Assembly (NCBI RefSeq): GCF_001895045.1
Contig: NZ_BDAM01000001.1
Coordinates: 186,001-250,000 of the forward strand
Source: Rhodococcus coprophilus NBRC 100603
GTDB taxonomy: Bacteria; Actinomycetota; Actinomycetes; Mycobacteriales; Mycobacteriaceae
Length of the DNA stretch: 64,000 bases
Reading direction: 5' to 3'
A model generated the notes under the pieces. That model saw only the letters and a program-made list of their open reading frames with translations, ran no database searches and was not told the DNA's origin. Shown piece after piece: positions 28,705 to 37,531 of the stretch. Position numbers and translations under genes: made by a program. Numbering within the stretch: position 1 is the stretch's first letter; each line of letters opens with the position of its first letter.

Positions 28705-29679
28705 TTACTGCGGCGGCTCCGCGAATCCGCCGGTCGCGGGCACAGAGCCGAAGCGTCCCGCCTGGAAATCCTCGAACGCGGTGATCACCTCCGCCTTCGT
28801 GTTCATCACGAACGGCCCTGCCATCGCCACGGGTTCACGAATCGGCTTGCCGCCCAGAACGAACACCTCCAGGGTGTCGGTGCGCGAGTCCTGCTGGTCG
28901 GCCGCCTCGATCGTCAGGGTGTCGCCGCGCCCGAAGACGACGGTCTGCCCGGAGTGGACGGGGCGGCGGTCGACGCCGGCGGAGCCGTCCCCCGCCAGCA
29001 CGTAGGCCAGGGCATTGAACTCCGCATTCCACGGCACCGTCACGCGCGCGCCGCGCGCCAGGCTCACGTGCAGGAGGGTTATCGGGGTGTGGGTGGAGCC
29101 CGGTCCGGGGTGCCCGTCGAGTTCGCCGGCGATCACCCGGATGAGCGCTCCACCGTCCGGCGAGGACAGCAAGGTGACCCGGTCGCGGGAGATGTCCTGG
29201 TAGCGAGGTGCCACCAGTTTGTCCTCACGCGGCAGATTCACCCACAGCTGGACACCGTGGAACAGGCCGCCGCTGGTCACCACGTGCTCGGGTGGCGCTT
29301 CGATGTGCAGGATGCCGCCACCGGCGGTCATCCATTGGGTGTCACCGTCCGCGATGGTGCCTCCTCCCCCGTGTGAGTCCTGGTGTTCCATGATTCCGTC
29401 GATCATGTAGGTCACGGTTTCGAAGCCGCGGTGCGGATGCCACGGGGTGCCTTTCGGTTCGCCGGGCGCGTAGTGCACCTCACCCATCTGGTCCATGTGG
29501 ATGAACGGGTCGAGGTGCCGCATGTCGATGCCGGCGAAGGCGCGGTGGACGGGGAAACCTTCACCCTCGAAGCCGCGCGGCGCGGTCGTCACCGACAGCA
29601 CCGGTCTCGGCAGTGCGGAGGGCACCGGGTCGGTGATGCGCGGAAGGGCAAGGATGTTGTCGACGGTCACGGCGGGCAT
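28705..29679 (-). CDS. Pirin-family protein (bicupin)
   Basis: 324-residue iron-binding double cupin. The N-terminal cupin has the metal-ligand signature PWHPHRGFETVTYMIDG (two His of HPH, further His in MEHQDSHG and a Glu in LHIEAPPEH). The C-terminal cupin lacks such ligands, as usual. Related pirins act as quercetin 2,3-dioxygenases or redox-sensitive regulators, so the role is open. The start ATG at 29677-29679 (MPAVTVDNILAL) has GGGAGAG before it. An upstream in-frame start would overlap a probable MarR-type operator and is rejected. Confidence 0.88.
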   Translation of the reverse strand: MPAVTVDNILALPRITDPVPSALPRPVLSVTTAPRGFEGEGFPVHRAFAGIDMRHLDPFIHMDQMGEVHYAPGEPKGTPWHPHRGFETVTYMIDGIMEHQDSHGGGGTIADGDTQWMTAGGGILHIEAPPEHVVTSGGLFHGVQLWVNLPREDKLVAPRYQDISRDRVTLLSSPDGGALIRVIAGELDGHPGPGSTHTPITLLHVSLARGARVTVPWNAEFNALAYVLAGDGSAGVDRRPVHSGQTVVFGRGDTLTIEAADQQDSRTDTLEVFVLGGKPIREPVAMAGPFVMNTKAEVITAFEDFQAGRFGSVPATGGFAEPPQ

Positions 29680-29702
29680 GTGGACTCTCCCTCGATGCGG
29701 AA

Positions 29703-29722
29703 ATAATTGATTGTTCAACTAT
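29703..29722. promoter_or_regulatory. MarR-like inverted repeat upstream of pirin gene
   Basis: ATAATTGATTGTTCAACTAT is a 20-base inverted repeat with arms ATAATTGA and TCAACTAT (7 of 8 positions pair) around a 4-base centre, 24 bases before the pirin start. Its size and AT-rich character fit a MarR/HxlR-type repressor site. No such regulator gene is adjacent. Confidence 0.45.
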
Positions 29723-29763
29723 CTTGCCCATCTCAACGCCGCGGCGTCGATTTTGTTCCCCGC

Positions 29764-30930
29764 TCAGCGCGAAGGGGGGTTGCTGAGGCGCGCGGCCTGC
29801 CGCACGAGGTGCTCACGCTCGGCGAGGTTGGGCGCGTGGTGGGCGGCCTCGGCGTACAGCCGGGCGGCCGTCGCCGGGTCGCCGTCTCGCTCGTGCAGGT
29901 ACGCCGCCACCGCCGCGTGGCGGGGCACCGATCCGTCCACCTCCGTAAGCGCCGCCAGTCCGGCACGAGGGCCGTCGGCCTCACCGACGGCGACTGCGCG
30001 GTTGAGCCGGACGATCGGGCTGTCGGTCAAGCGCGTGAGTTCGTCGTACCACTCCACGATCTGCACCCAGTCGGTCTCCGCGGCGGTGGGCTCGTCCGCG
30101 TGCAGAGCCGCGATGGCGGCCTGGGCCTGGAACTCGCCGAGACGGTCGCGGGTGAGAGCGGCCTGCAAAATATCGACACCTTCGGTGATCGCGGCGGTGT
30201 CCCATCGGCTGCGGTCCTGGTCCACCAGCGGTATCAGGCGTCCGTCGGCGGAAAATCGGGCGTCGCGCCGCGCGTGGTGCAGCAGCATCAGGGCGAGCAG
30301 TCCCTGTACCTCGGGGTGATCGATCGCCGCTGCGAGTTGACGGGTGAGCCGGGTGGCTTCGGCGACGAGGTCGACATCGCCCGAATATCCCTCGTTGAAC
30401 ACCAGATAGAGAACCCGCAACACGGTGGCGACGTCGCCGGGACGATCGAACCGCACGCCGGAGACCGTGCGTTTCGCCCTGCTGATGCGCTGCGCCATCG
30501 TCGATTCCGGCACGAGGTAGGCCTGCGCGATCTGCCGTGTCGTCAGCCCACCGACGGCCCGCAGCGTGAGCGCGACCGCCGACGACGGGGTCAGCGAGGG
30601 ATGCGCGCACAGGAAATACAGGTGCAGCGTGTCGTCCACGGCGATCGTCGGCGCGGCGGCGCCCGGACCGCTCGCCGTGTGATGCTCGGCGTCGGCGAGA
30701 CGCTCCCGCCGCCGACGCGCCGCGTCCGCGCGGGTCGCGTCGAGAAAGCGGCGCCACGCGACCGCGACCAGCCAGCCCTTCGGCTCGGTGGGTGGGCCGT
30801 GCGGCCACACCTGCAGCGCTTCGATCAGCGCGTCCTGCACCGCATCCTCGGCCGCCGCGAAATCGGCGCCACGGCGGACGAGGATGCTCAGCACGCTCGG
30901 GGTGAAGTGCCGGAGTTCGGTCTCGTCCAC
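29764..30930 (-). CDS. ECF42-type RNA polymerase sigma factor
   Basis: 388 residues. Sigma region 2 is at about 8-75 (VLSILVRRGADFAAAEDAVQDALIEAL) and region 4 at about 105-165 (LTLRAVGGLTTRQIAQAYLVPESTMAQRISRAKR). A long C-terminal helical/TPR-like extension (about 175-388, with VLRVLYLVFNEGYSG) replaces an anti-sigma factor. This layout and the upstream DGPF gene define the ECF42 group. The GTG at 30928-30930 lies 7 bases after the stop of the DGPF gene, so the two are coupled. In other actinobacteria ECF42 factors control DGPF genes. The inducing signal is unknown. Confidence 0.9.
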   Translation of the reverse strand: MDETELRHFTPSVLSILVRRGADFAAAEDAVQDALIEALQVWPHGPPTEPKGWLVAVAWRRFLDATRADAARRRRERLADAEHHTASGPGAAAPTIAVDDTLHLYFLCAHPSLTPSSAVALTLRAVGGLTTRQIAQAYLVPESTMAQRISRAKRTVSGVRFDRPGDVATVLRVLYLVFNEGYSGDVDLVAEATRLTRQLAAAIDHPEVQGLLALMLLHHARRDARFSADGRLIPLVDQDRSRWDTAAITEGVDILQAALTRDRLGEFQAQAAIAALHADEPTAAETDWVQIVEWYDELTRLTDSPIVRLNRAVAVGEADGPRAGLAALTEVDGSVPRHAAVAAYLHERDGDPATAARLYAEAAHHAPNLAEREHLVRQAARLSNPPSR

Positions 30931-30937
30931 TGCGAGG

Positions 30938-31345
30938 TCACTCCGTGACGGTCGGCGGTGCGGTGAGGAACGGACGCACCTCGAGCCATTCGTGGATGGG
31001 TTTTCCCCCGGCGCCGGGCGCTGCGGACAGCTCGCCGGCCAGTTCGAGGGCACGATCGTAATTGTCGACGTCGATCACCATCCAGCCCGCGATGAGGTCC
31101 TTCGTCTCGGCGAACGGTCCGTCCGTGACGGGTGGGCGACCCTCCCCGTCGTACCGGACGAAGGTGCCCTCGGGGGCGAGCGCCTGTCCGTCGACGAATT
31201 CGCCGGTACCTTCGAGCCGGGACGCGAAGTCGTTCATGTACCGGATGTGCGCGGAGACCTCGTCCGGTGTCCACTGATCCATCGGCACGTCGTTGACGGC
31301 TGCCGGAGCGCCTCGGTAGTGCTTGAGCAACAAGTACTTGGCCAT
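30938..31345 (-). CDS. YCII-related DGPF-domain protein
   Basis: 135 residues starting MAKYLLLKHYRG, with the name-giving DGPF at 75-78 (PVTDGPFAETKD) and the following LIAGWMVIDVDNYDRALELA helix. Function is unknown; these small ferredoxin-like-fold proteins are the usual partners and targets of ECF42 sigma factors. It is the promoter-proximal gene of the pair. A much longer open frame extends upstream into the transporter gene, but the family begins at this ATG (31343-31345), preceded by a GAGGAGA sequence. Confidence 0.92.
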   Translation of the reverse strand: MAKYLLLKHYRGAPAAVNDVPMDQWTPDEVSAHIRYMNDFASRLEGTGEFVDGQALAPEGTFVRYDGEGRPPVTDGPFAETKDLIAGWMVIDVDNYDRALELAGELSAAPGAGGKPIHEWLEVRPFLTAPPTVTE

Positions 31346-31389
31346 CGTCTTCTCCTCGGTGCTGATGCGGCCCATTGTGGTCGCATTCA

Positions 31390-32340
31390 CTACGGAGACG
31401 GAGCCGGTGACGGATTCTCGACATCGACCCGGGGATCTTTCTTCGCCGCGTGGTCCGGTGCCCGCACCGCGCGGGTCCGCACGGTGGTCGCGGCACACGC
31501 AATCACGACGAGTCCGCCGGCGACGACCGGCCAGGTCAGGTGTTCGTGCAGGATCACCGCGGCCCAGCAGATGGTCATCACCGGCTGGGTGAGCTGGATC
31601 TGGCTGACCTGCGCCATCGGCCCGATCCCCAGACCTCGGTACCACGCGAAGAATCCCAGGAACATGCTCACCACACCCAGATACCCGAAGGCGGCCCATT
31701 CGGGGAAGGTGCCGGTCGGCAGCCGATCCGTCATCGACTGTGCGGTCAGGCCGATCGTGATCGGCATGCTCAGTACGAGTGCCCAGGATATGGTCTGCCA
31801 CGCGCCGAGTTCACGGGCGAGCAGCCCGCCCTCGGCGTAGCCGATCGCGGCGGCGATCACCGCGCCGAAGAGCAGCGCATCGGACCGTTCGAGGCCGGAG
31901 AACCCACCGCTCTGCAGGCTCGCGAACACCAGTGCCGCTACGGCGCCGACACTCGCGGTGATCCAGAACCGTGCAGGTGGCCGTTCCCTGCCCCGCAGGA
32001 CGGCGGCCACGGCGGTGGCGGCGGGCAGCATCGCGACGACGACGGCGCCGTGGCCGGCAGGCACGGTGGTCAGCGCATACGAGGTCAAGAAGGGAAAACC
32101 GATCACCACACCGCCTGCGACTGCCGCGAGCCGGACCCATTGGGAGCCCCGAGGAAATTTCTGACGGGTGAGGCCGAGGGCGGCCGCTGCGAGCAGCCCG
32201 GCGACGACCGCGCGGCCCGCACCGACGAACATCGGTGACATCGCGTCGTTTTCGACGAAGCGGGTGAACGGGAGGGTCAGGGAGAATGCCGCGACCCCGA
32301 GGAGTCCCCACGGAAGGCCGTTGCCCCCGGCCGGTAGCAC
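31390..32340 (-). CDS. EamA/DMT-family transporter
   Basis: 316-residue membrane protein with ten predicted helices in two EamA repeats (about 5-130 and 145-285), for example GFPFLTSYALTTVPAGHGAVVVAMLPAATA in the first and GYLGVVSMFLGFFAWYRGLGIG in the second. It probably exports metabolites. The GTG at 32338-32340 is chosen because AGGAG lies eight bases upstream. An ATG 13 codons earlier (32379) would overlap the start codon of the divergent MocR-type gene and has no Shine-Dalgarno. The C-terminal tail is Asp/Pro-rich. The divergent regulator probably controls it. Confidence 0.82.
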   Translation of the reverse strand: MLPAGGNGLPWGLLGVAAFSLTLPFTRFVENDAMSPMFVGAGRAVVAGLLAAAALGLTRQKFPRGSQWVRLAAVAGGVVIGFPFLTSYALTTVPAGHGAVVVAMLPAATAVAAVLRGRERPPARFWITASVGAVAALVFASLQSGGFSGLERSDALLFGAVIAAAIGYAEGGLLARELGAWQTISWALVLSMPITIGLTAQSMTDRLPTGTFPEWAAFGYLGVVSMFLGFFAWYRGLGIGPMAQVSQIQLTQPVMTICWAAVILHEHLTWPVVAGGLVVIACAATTVRTRAVRAPDHAAKKDPRVDVENPSPAPSP

Positions 32341-32363
32341 CGGCCCCACTCCTGCGATAGCGC

Positions 32364-32369
32364 TACTCT
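32364..32369 (+). promoter_or_regulatory. -10 box TACTCT for the MocR-type gene
   Basis: TACTCT ends eight bases before the ATG at 32378. It overlaps the palindrome TAGCGCTA at 32358-32365. The same bases form the 5' leader or upstream codons of the divergent transporter gene. Confidence 0.35.
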
Positions 32370-32377
32370 TGTTTCTC

Positions 32378-33784
32378 ATGAATGATGGTAGCAGTGCGCG
32401 GATCGTCGCCGACCTCGAGCGGTGGATCGGATCGGCGGCACCCGGCGCGCAACTTCCGTCGACGCGGACACTGGTCGAACGGTACGGAGCGAGCCCGGTG
32501 ACCGTGCAGAGGGCTCTCCGCACGCTGCAGTCCCGGGGTGCGGTGGAAAGCCGGCCCGGTGTCGGCACCTTCGTGCGCGGAGCGCGGCTCGCGCACCCCA
32601 CCGATTTCGGCTGGCAGACAGCGGCCCTGGGCACCCCACAACACCGGATCCCCCGCTTCTCCTCCGCCTTGCGGACCGTCCCGAACGACGTGATCGCGCT
32701 GCACTCGGGCTACCCGGACCGCGAACTGCTGCCGGAGCGGTTGGTTCGCAGTGCATTCGCCCGCGCCGCACGCAGCGACGCCGTCGTCGCCCGCCCACCC
32801 GCTGCCGGACTTCCCGAGTTGCAAGCCTGGTTCGCAGGGGAACTCGGCGCGGTGGCACCTCTCGGCGTCGCCACCCCGTCCGCGAGCGACGTCATCGTCA
32901 CCCCGGGCAGTCAAAGCGGTCTCGGGGCCGCATTCCACGCCCTCGTCGGAACCGGAAATTGCCTGCTCGTGGAATCACCCACCTACTGGGGTGCGATGCT
33001 CGCGGCGGCGCGCGCGGGGGTGCGTCTGGTGCCCGTGGCCGGGGGACCCGCCGGTCCCGATCCCGACGAACTGGCCCGCGCGTTCGAGCGCACCGGAGCC
33101 CGGGCGTTCTACGCCCAGCCCAACTTCGCCAACCCGAGCGGGGCACAGTGGACCCCGGCGCTGACCGAACGGGTACTCGACCTGGTGCGGGACGTGGGCG
33201 CGTTTCTCATCGAAGACGATTGGGCGCACGACTTCGGGATCAGCACCGAAGCGCAACCGGTCGCGGCGCTCGACGACAGCGGACACGTCGTCTACGTCCG
33301 CTCGTTGACCAAGAGTGTGTCGCCTTCCGTGCGGGTTGCCGCCGTGGTGGCACGCGGACCGGCCCGCGACCGCATCCTGGCCGAAGCGCAGGCACAGTCG
33401 ATGTACGTCAGCGGGATGCTCCAGGCGGTGGCGTGGGATGTCGTCTCCCAACCGGGCTGGCGGACCCACCTGCGCGGTCTGCGGCAGCAACTCCGAAGCC
33501 GCAGGGATCTGCTCGCCGCCGCCGTCCGCGAGCACGCCCCGTCCGCCCACGTCGAGGCGGTGCCGCCCGGCGGACTCCATCTGTGGGCGCGGCTTCCCGA
33601 CGGCACCGACCTGCCGCGACTCGTCCGCGAGTGTGAGACGAGAGGTGTCGTCGTCGCGCCGGGCGACGAGTGGTTCCCCGCCGAACCCACCGCTCCGTAC
33701 CTGCGGCTCAACTATTCCGGTGCCAATCCCGGGGCGTTTCCCGACGCGGCCCGGGTCCTCGGCGACGTTCTGGCGGGCCGCTGA
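32378..33784 (+). CDS. MocR-type GntR/aminotransferase regulator
   Basis: 468 residues. The N-terminal GntR winged helix (about 5-70: AQLPSTRTLVERYGASPVTVQRALRTLQSRGAVESRPGVGTF) is fused to a fold-type I PLP domain (about 105-468). PLP-contact motifs are visible: YFAQPNFANPSG-like YAQPNFANPSG, the Asp in IEDDWAHDF, and the Schiff-base Lys in VRSLTKSVSPSVR. Such proteins sense PLP or amino acids. It is divergent from the EamA transporter gene, the usual MocR-target arrangement. The ATG at 32378 is favoured because the GntR helix begins about 6 residues later. Confidence 0.9.
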   Translation: MNDGSSARIVADLERWIGSAAPGAQLPSTRTLVERYGASPVTVQRALRTLQSRGAVESRPGVGTFVRGARLAHPTDFGWQTAALGTPQHRIPRFSSALRTVPNDVIALHSGYPDRELLPERLVRSAFARAARSDAVVARPPAAGLPELQAWFAGELGAVAPLGVATPSASDVIVTPGSQSGLGAAFHALVGTGNCLLVESPTYWGAMLAAARAGVRLVPVAGGPAGPDPDELARAFERTGARAFYAQPNFANPSGAQWTPALTERVLDLVRDVGAFLIEDDWAHDFGISTEAQPVAALDDSGHVVYVRSLTKSVSPSVRVAAVVARGPARDRILAEAQAQSMYVSGMLQAVAWDVVSQPGWRTHLRGLRQQLRSRRDLLAAAVREHAPSAHVEAVPPGGLHLWARLPDGTDLPRLVRECETRGVVVAPGDEWFPAEPTAPYLRLNYSGANPGAFPDAARVLGDVLAGR

Positions 33785-33811
33785 CCCGCCCACCTCCCCG
33801 GGGTGACTTCG

Positions 33812-34972
33812 TCAGAGCCCGAGGTGGGTGACCGCGTTGCCGACCAGCCCGGCGTGGTGCCGGCTGTAGAGCGCGACCATCCGCTCGTCGGCGTGGCCGG
33901 TCTGCGTCATGATCGTCTGGGTGGTGGCGCCGTTGCGGACCGCCTGGGTGACGAACCCGGCTCGCAGACTGTGCCCGCCGAGGGTCGCGACCAGATCGGG
34001 GCTGAACCCCGCACGACGCGCACGACGCTGGATCATCGAGTGCACCGACTGCCCCGACAGCGCTCCCGCCCCGAGCGACCCGGAGCGGTGCACCGGCCGG
34101 AACAACGGACGATCCCCGTCCGACCCTCCGGTGGAAAGGCCGCGGCAACAGTGGTTCTCGAAGCCGTCCGCGTCGCCCGCGAGGAGCGCGGCGAGTGCGT
34201 CGCGCCCCTCGTCGTCCCACGCGTCGAGTACCTCACGCCACCGGCGGTACGCGCACACCGGACAGGTGTGGGGGTCGGAGCCGTACGGCAGGGTCACCGT
34301 GCGACCGCGAGCCTGACGGTCGGTCTTGGACCGCCGCACCGTCACGTACAGCCCGTCGGCGCGGTGCGGGACCACATCGGAGACGACGAGCCCGGACAGT
34401 TCGCTGCGGCGCAGCGCTCCGGCCAGCCCGATCAGCAGCAGCGCCGAGTCGCGGCGCTCGGCCGCGCGGTCCGGCCACTCGCCGTCGCGCGCGGTGGCCC
34501 GCATGTCGACGAGGATCGTGCGGATGTCGTCGGTCAGCAGCGGTGTGCGGCGGGCCGGTGGCGTGGCCCGATCACGGCGGATGCCGCGCAACAACTCCCG
34601 CACCGATTCGTGTTGTCCCGGGCGGGGATGCCCGGCCAGTGCATGCAGTTTGTTGATCGTCGACACCCAGCGCGACAACGTCGACGGGGCGTACGCCCAG
34701 CGGCCGTCGGGCCGAAGTTCTGCGGCCTTCTCGGTGAGGAACCATCCGAGTTGCTCCGGTGTCGCGGGCAGCGGAGTGTGCCCGGTGCTGTCGCACCAGC
34801 GGGTGAAGATGCCCCAGTCGCTCAGATGCGCCGCGCGGGTGTTGCCGGAGGCCGCCTTGTCCCGAAGCCGGCGCATCGCGTCGCTGACGGTGTCCGGCAC
34901 CGGCGGGGGCGACGGCACCGGCAGATCGGTCGCGGCGACCACCGGCGCGGGGTACGGGTCGACGTCTGTCAC
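33812..34972 (-). CDS. Tyrosine site-specific recombinase, coupled to pepN
   Basis: 386-residue integrase-type recombinase. A Pro-rich N-terminus precedes a core-binding SAM-like domain (about 30-130) and a catalytic domain (about 145-386) with all expected residues: Arg188 in GALRRSEL, Lys216, His334/Arg337 in GGHSLRAGF, His360 in TGHADERM and nucleophile Tyr369 in LYSRH. A CPVCAYRRW segment at 237-245 and HCC at 274-276 could add a metal site. The GTG start (34970-34972) overlaps the pepN stop by four bases, which is unusual for a mobile-element integrase. No att repeats, excisionase or phage genes are seen nearby. Confidence 0.88.
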   Translation of the reverse strand: MTDVDPYPAPVVAATDLPVPSPPPVPDTVSDAMRRLRDKAASGNTRAAHLSDWGIFTRWCDSTGHTPLPATPEQLGWFLTEKAAELRPDGRWAYAPSTLSRWVSTINKLHALAGHPRPGQHESVRELLRGIRRDRATPPARRTPLLTDDIRTILVDMRATARDGEWPDRAAERRDSALLLIGLAGALRRSELSGLVVSDVVPHRADGLYVTVRRSKTDRQARGRTVTLPYGSDPHTCPVCAYRRWREVLDAWDDEGRDALAALLAGDADGFENHCCRGLSTGGSDGDRPLFRPVHRSGSLGAGALSGQSVHSMIQRRARRAGFSPDLVATLGGHSLRAGFVTQAVRNGATTQTIMTQTGHADERMVALYSRHHAGLVGNAVTHLGL

Positions 34973-37455
34973 GGCGTGTTGAGTTTCCGGACGCGCAGGT
35001 CCCGGGCCAGGTGGTCGCGTTGTTCGACGACCAGTCGCCGCAACGCCGCCGGCGCATCGGCATTGGCGGCGAGCCAGACGTCGACCGGTTCGAGGGTCTC
35101 GGCGGGCGGGAACAACCCGACGACGATGCGCCGGGCGATCTCGATGCTTCGGTCGGTCCAGGTGTCCCGGAGTACCGCGAAGTAGTCGGCGTCGTAGGGG
35201 GCCGTCAGATCGCGCCGCGCTCCGGCGCGGAAACCCCCGATGACCGCGTCGAGATGGTCGTTGGTCAACGTCCGATCCGCCAGGATCGACGCCCACGCGT
35301 GGGCTTTGACTTCGGCACGGGGTCGTGCGGCGAGGGCCTGGAGGTATGCGGTGCGGCCGGTGGCGGTGTCGTCGAGCCGCAGTTCGTCGGCGAGATCGGT
35401 CTCGTCGGCGTACCCGGTCGCGCTCAGGGCGGTCCACAGGGCCCACCGCAGATCCGGGTCCAGCGCCAATCCGGTGGGCGCGGCACCGCTGCCGTCGAGG
35501 ATGCCGCGGATCTCCGCAGCGCGACCATCGGACGTGGTGGCCGCCGCGGCCACCGCCCGCGCGAAGGACAGTTGCGCACCTCCACCCGGTGGTGCCGCAA
35601 AGAGGGCCGCCCATACGGCGTCGAGCCATGCGGCACGCGCCGCCGGCCGCTCGGTGACCGGAAGATAGTGCTCGATCGCGGCGGGCGCGTTCGCGAGCAC
35701 CGACGCGAGAAGCGACAGGTTCGTCTCGCTCGGCGAAAAACGCTGAGCCATGGACAGATAACGTTTCACGGCCAGTTCACCGTCGCGGGTGGCATTCCAC
35801 AGCGCCGACCACACCAGACCGCGCGCGAGGGGCTCACCGAGCCGGTCGAGGGAGGTTTCGACGGTGTCGAGCGAGCGCTCGTCGAGCCGGATCTTGGCGT
35901 AGGTGAGATCGTCGTCGTTGAGCAGGATCAGCGGCGCGTCGGGCAGGTCGACGGCGGTGCGGCTCTCGGTGATGTCGAGTTCGCGGCGGTCGGTGCGCAC
36001 GAGGTCGCCGGCGTCGTCGAACGTATAGATGCCGACCGCGAGCCGGTGCGGGCGCGGCGGGGACTGGATGATTTCGTCGCCGGCGGGGGCGAGACTCAAG
36101 GTGGTGACACCGGTGGTCTGCAGCCACTGCCGGGCCCACTCCCCCAGGTCGCGTCCCGAAGCGGAGGACAGTTCGGTGAGCAGATCACCGAGGGTGGTGT
36201 TGCCGAAGGCGTGGGCCCGGAAATAGCGGCGGATCCCGGTGAAGAACGCGTCGCGCCCGACATACGCGACGAGTTGTTTCAGGACGCTGGCGCCCTTCGC
36301 GTAGGTGATGCCGTCGAAGTTGAGTTTGGCGGCTTCGAGATCGACGATGTCTGCGACGATCGGGTGGGTGGTGGGCAGCTGATCCTGCAGGTACGCCCAC
36401 GCCTTGCGACGGTTCGCGAACGCCACCCAGGCGTCACGGAACTCGGTGGCCTCGGCGCTGACCAGCGAGCCCATGTAGTCGGCGAAGGACTCCTTGAGCC
36501 ACAGGTCGTCCCACCATTTCATGGTGACGAGGTCGCCGAACCACATGTGCGCCATCTCGTGAAAAATGGTGTTGGCCCGGCCTTGCCGCTGCGCGTCGGT
36601 GGCGGCGCCGCGGAACACGTACGCCTCGGTGAAGGTCACGCACCCCGGGTTCTCCATCGCGCCGAGGTTGTACTCGGGAACGAACACCTGGTCGTACTTC
36701 GTGAACGGGTACGGAAAGTCGAAATGCTCGGCGTAGTAGTCCATTCCCTGCGCGGTGATCGCGAGGATCTCGTCGGCGTCGAAGTACTCGGCGAGGGAGG
36801 CGCGGCACAGCACCCCGAGCGGGACGGTGAGCTCGCCCCTGCTCCAGGTCGAGTCGACGCGGTGGTAGGGGCCCCCGACGATCGCGGTGATGTACGTCGA
36901 GATCGGCAGCGTCGGTGCGAAGGTGACGGTCTGTGCGCCCTCGGCGGGCCTCTGTCGTTCGGCGACCTGGTTGGACAGCACCTGCCAGTGCTCGGGGGCG
37001 GTCACCACGAACGTGAACGGTGCCTTGAGATCCGGTTGTTCGAAACACGGGAAGACCCGGCGGGCGTCGGCGGGTTCGTACTGCGTGTAGAGGTAGGTTT
37101 CGCCGTCGACGGGGTCGACGAAGCGGTGGAGTCCCTCCCCTGACCGGCTGTATCGGCCGGTGGCCGCGACGGTCACCACGTTGATTTCACGGAGGCCGCC
37201 GATGGTGATGCGCGCTCCGTCGTAGACCACCGGGACCGATTCGCCGTTGACGGTGACGGATTCGACCGAATCCCCGAGGAAGTCGATCCACGTCTCGTCG
37301 GTGGACGCGGTGAACTCGATCGTCGTCACCGTCGGGAAGTTCGTGCGGTGCGCGTCGATGGCGCCACGCACGTCGAGTTCGACCTCGTACGAGTGCACGT
37401 CGACGGCGGCGGCGCGGGCAGCGGTTTCGGATCGGGTCAGGTTCGCAGAACTCAC
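34969..37455 (-). CDS. pepN: Aminopeptidase N (M1 family)
   Basis: 828-residue zinc aminopeptidase that trims N-terminal residues from peptides in the cytoplasm. The N-terminal beta domain (about 15-205) is followed by the thermolysin-like domain with the substrate motif GAMEN (about 264) and zinc site HEMAHMWFGD followed 18 residues on by Glu in KESFADY (about 299-322). The ERAP1-like C-terminal helical domain covers about 500-828. It is the size of actinobacterial PepN. Its stop codon overlaps the start of the recombinase gene (GTGA). Confidence 0.96.
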   Translation of the reverse strand: MSSANLTRSETAARAAAVDVHSYEVELDVRGAIDAHRTNFPTVTTIEFTASTDETWIDFLGDSVESVTVNGESVPVVYDGARITIGGLREINVVTVAATGRYSRSGEGLHRFVDPVDGETYLYTQYEPADARRVFPCFEQPDLKAPFTFVVTAPEHWQVLSNQVAERQRPAEGAQTVTFAPTLPISTYITAIVGGPYHRVDSTWSRGELTVPLGVLCRASLAEYFDADEILAITAQGMDYYAEHFDFPYPFTKYDQVFVPEYNLGAMENPGCVTFTEAYVFRGAATDAQRQGRANTIFHEMAHMWFGDLVTMKWWDDLWLKESFADYMGSLVSAEATEFRDAWVAFANRRKAWAYLQDQLPTTHPIVADIVDLEAAKLNFDGITYAKGASVLKQLVAYVGRDAFFTGIRRYFRAHAFGNTTLGDLLTELSSASGRDLGEWARQWLQTTGVTTLSLAPAGDEIIQSPPRPHRLAVGIYTFDDAGDLVRTDRRELDITESRTAVDLPDAPLILLNDDDLTYAKIRLDERSLDTVETSLDRLGEPLARGLVWSALWNATRDGELAVKRYLSMAQRFSPSETNLSLLASVLANAPAAIEHYLPVTERPAARAAWLDAVWAALFAAPPGGGAQLSFARAVAAAATTSDGRAAEIRGILDGSGAAPTGLALDPDLRWALWTALSATGYADETDLADELRLDDTATGRTAYLQALAARPRAEVKAHAWASILADRTLTNDHLDAVIGGFRAGARRDLTAPYDADYFAVLRDTWTDRSIEIARRIVVGLFPPAETLEPVDVWLAANADAPAALRRLVVEQRDHLARDLRVRKLNTP

Positions 37456-37531
37456 GCGTTCGATCCTGCCACCGCGACACGAGATTTGTGGCGTCGGGCC
37501 ACAGCCGCATACGCCGGCCGGCGGGTCCTCG

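Noticed and set aside
33790-33830. Hairpin CCCACCTC...GAGGTGGG between the MocR-type gene and the recombinase gene as a terminator
   Set aside because: One arm lies inside the recombinase coding sequence, the loop is long and there is no T-run.
33785-34972. Prophage or integrative element around the tyrosine recombinase
   Set aside because: No tRNA gene, att repeat, excisionase, replication or phage structural gene is visible on either side.
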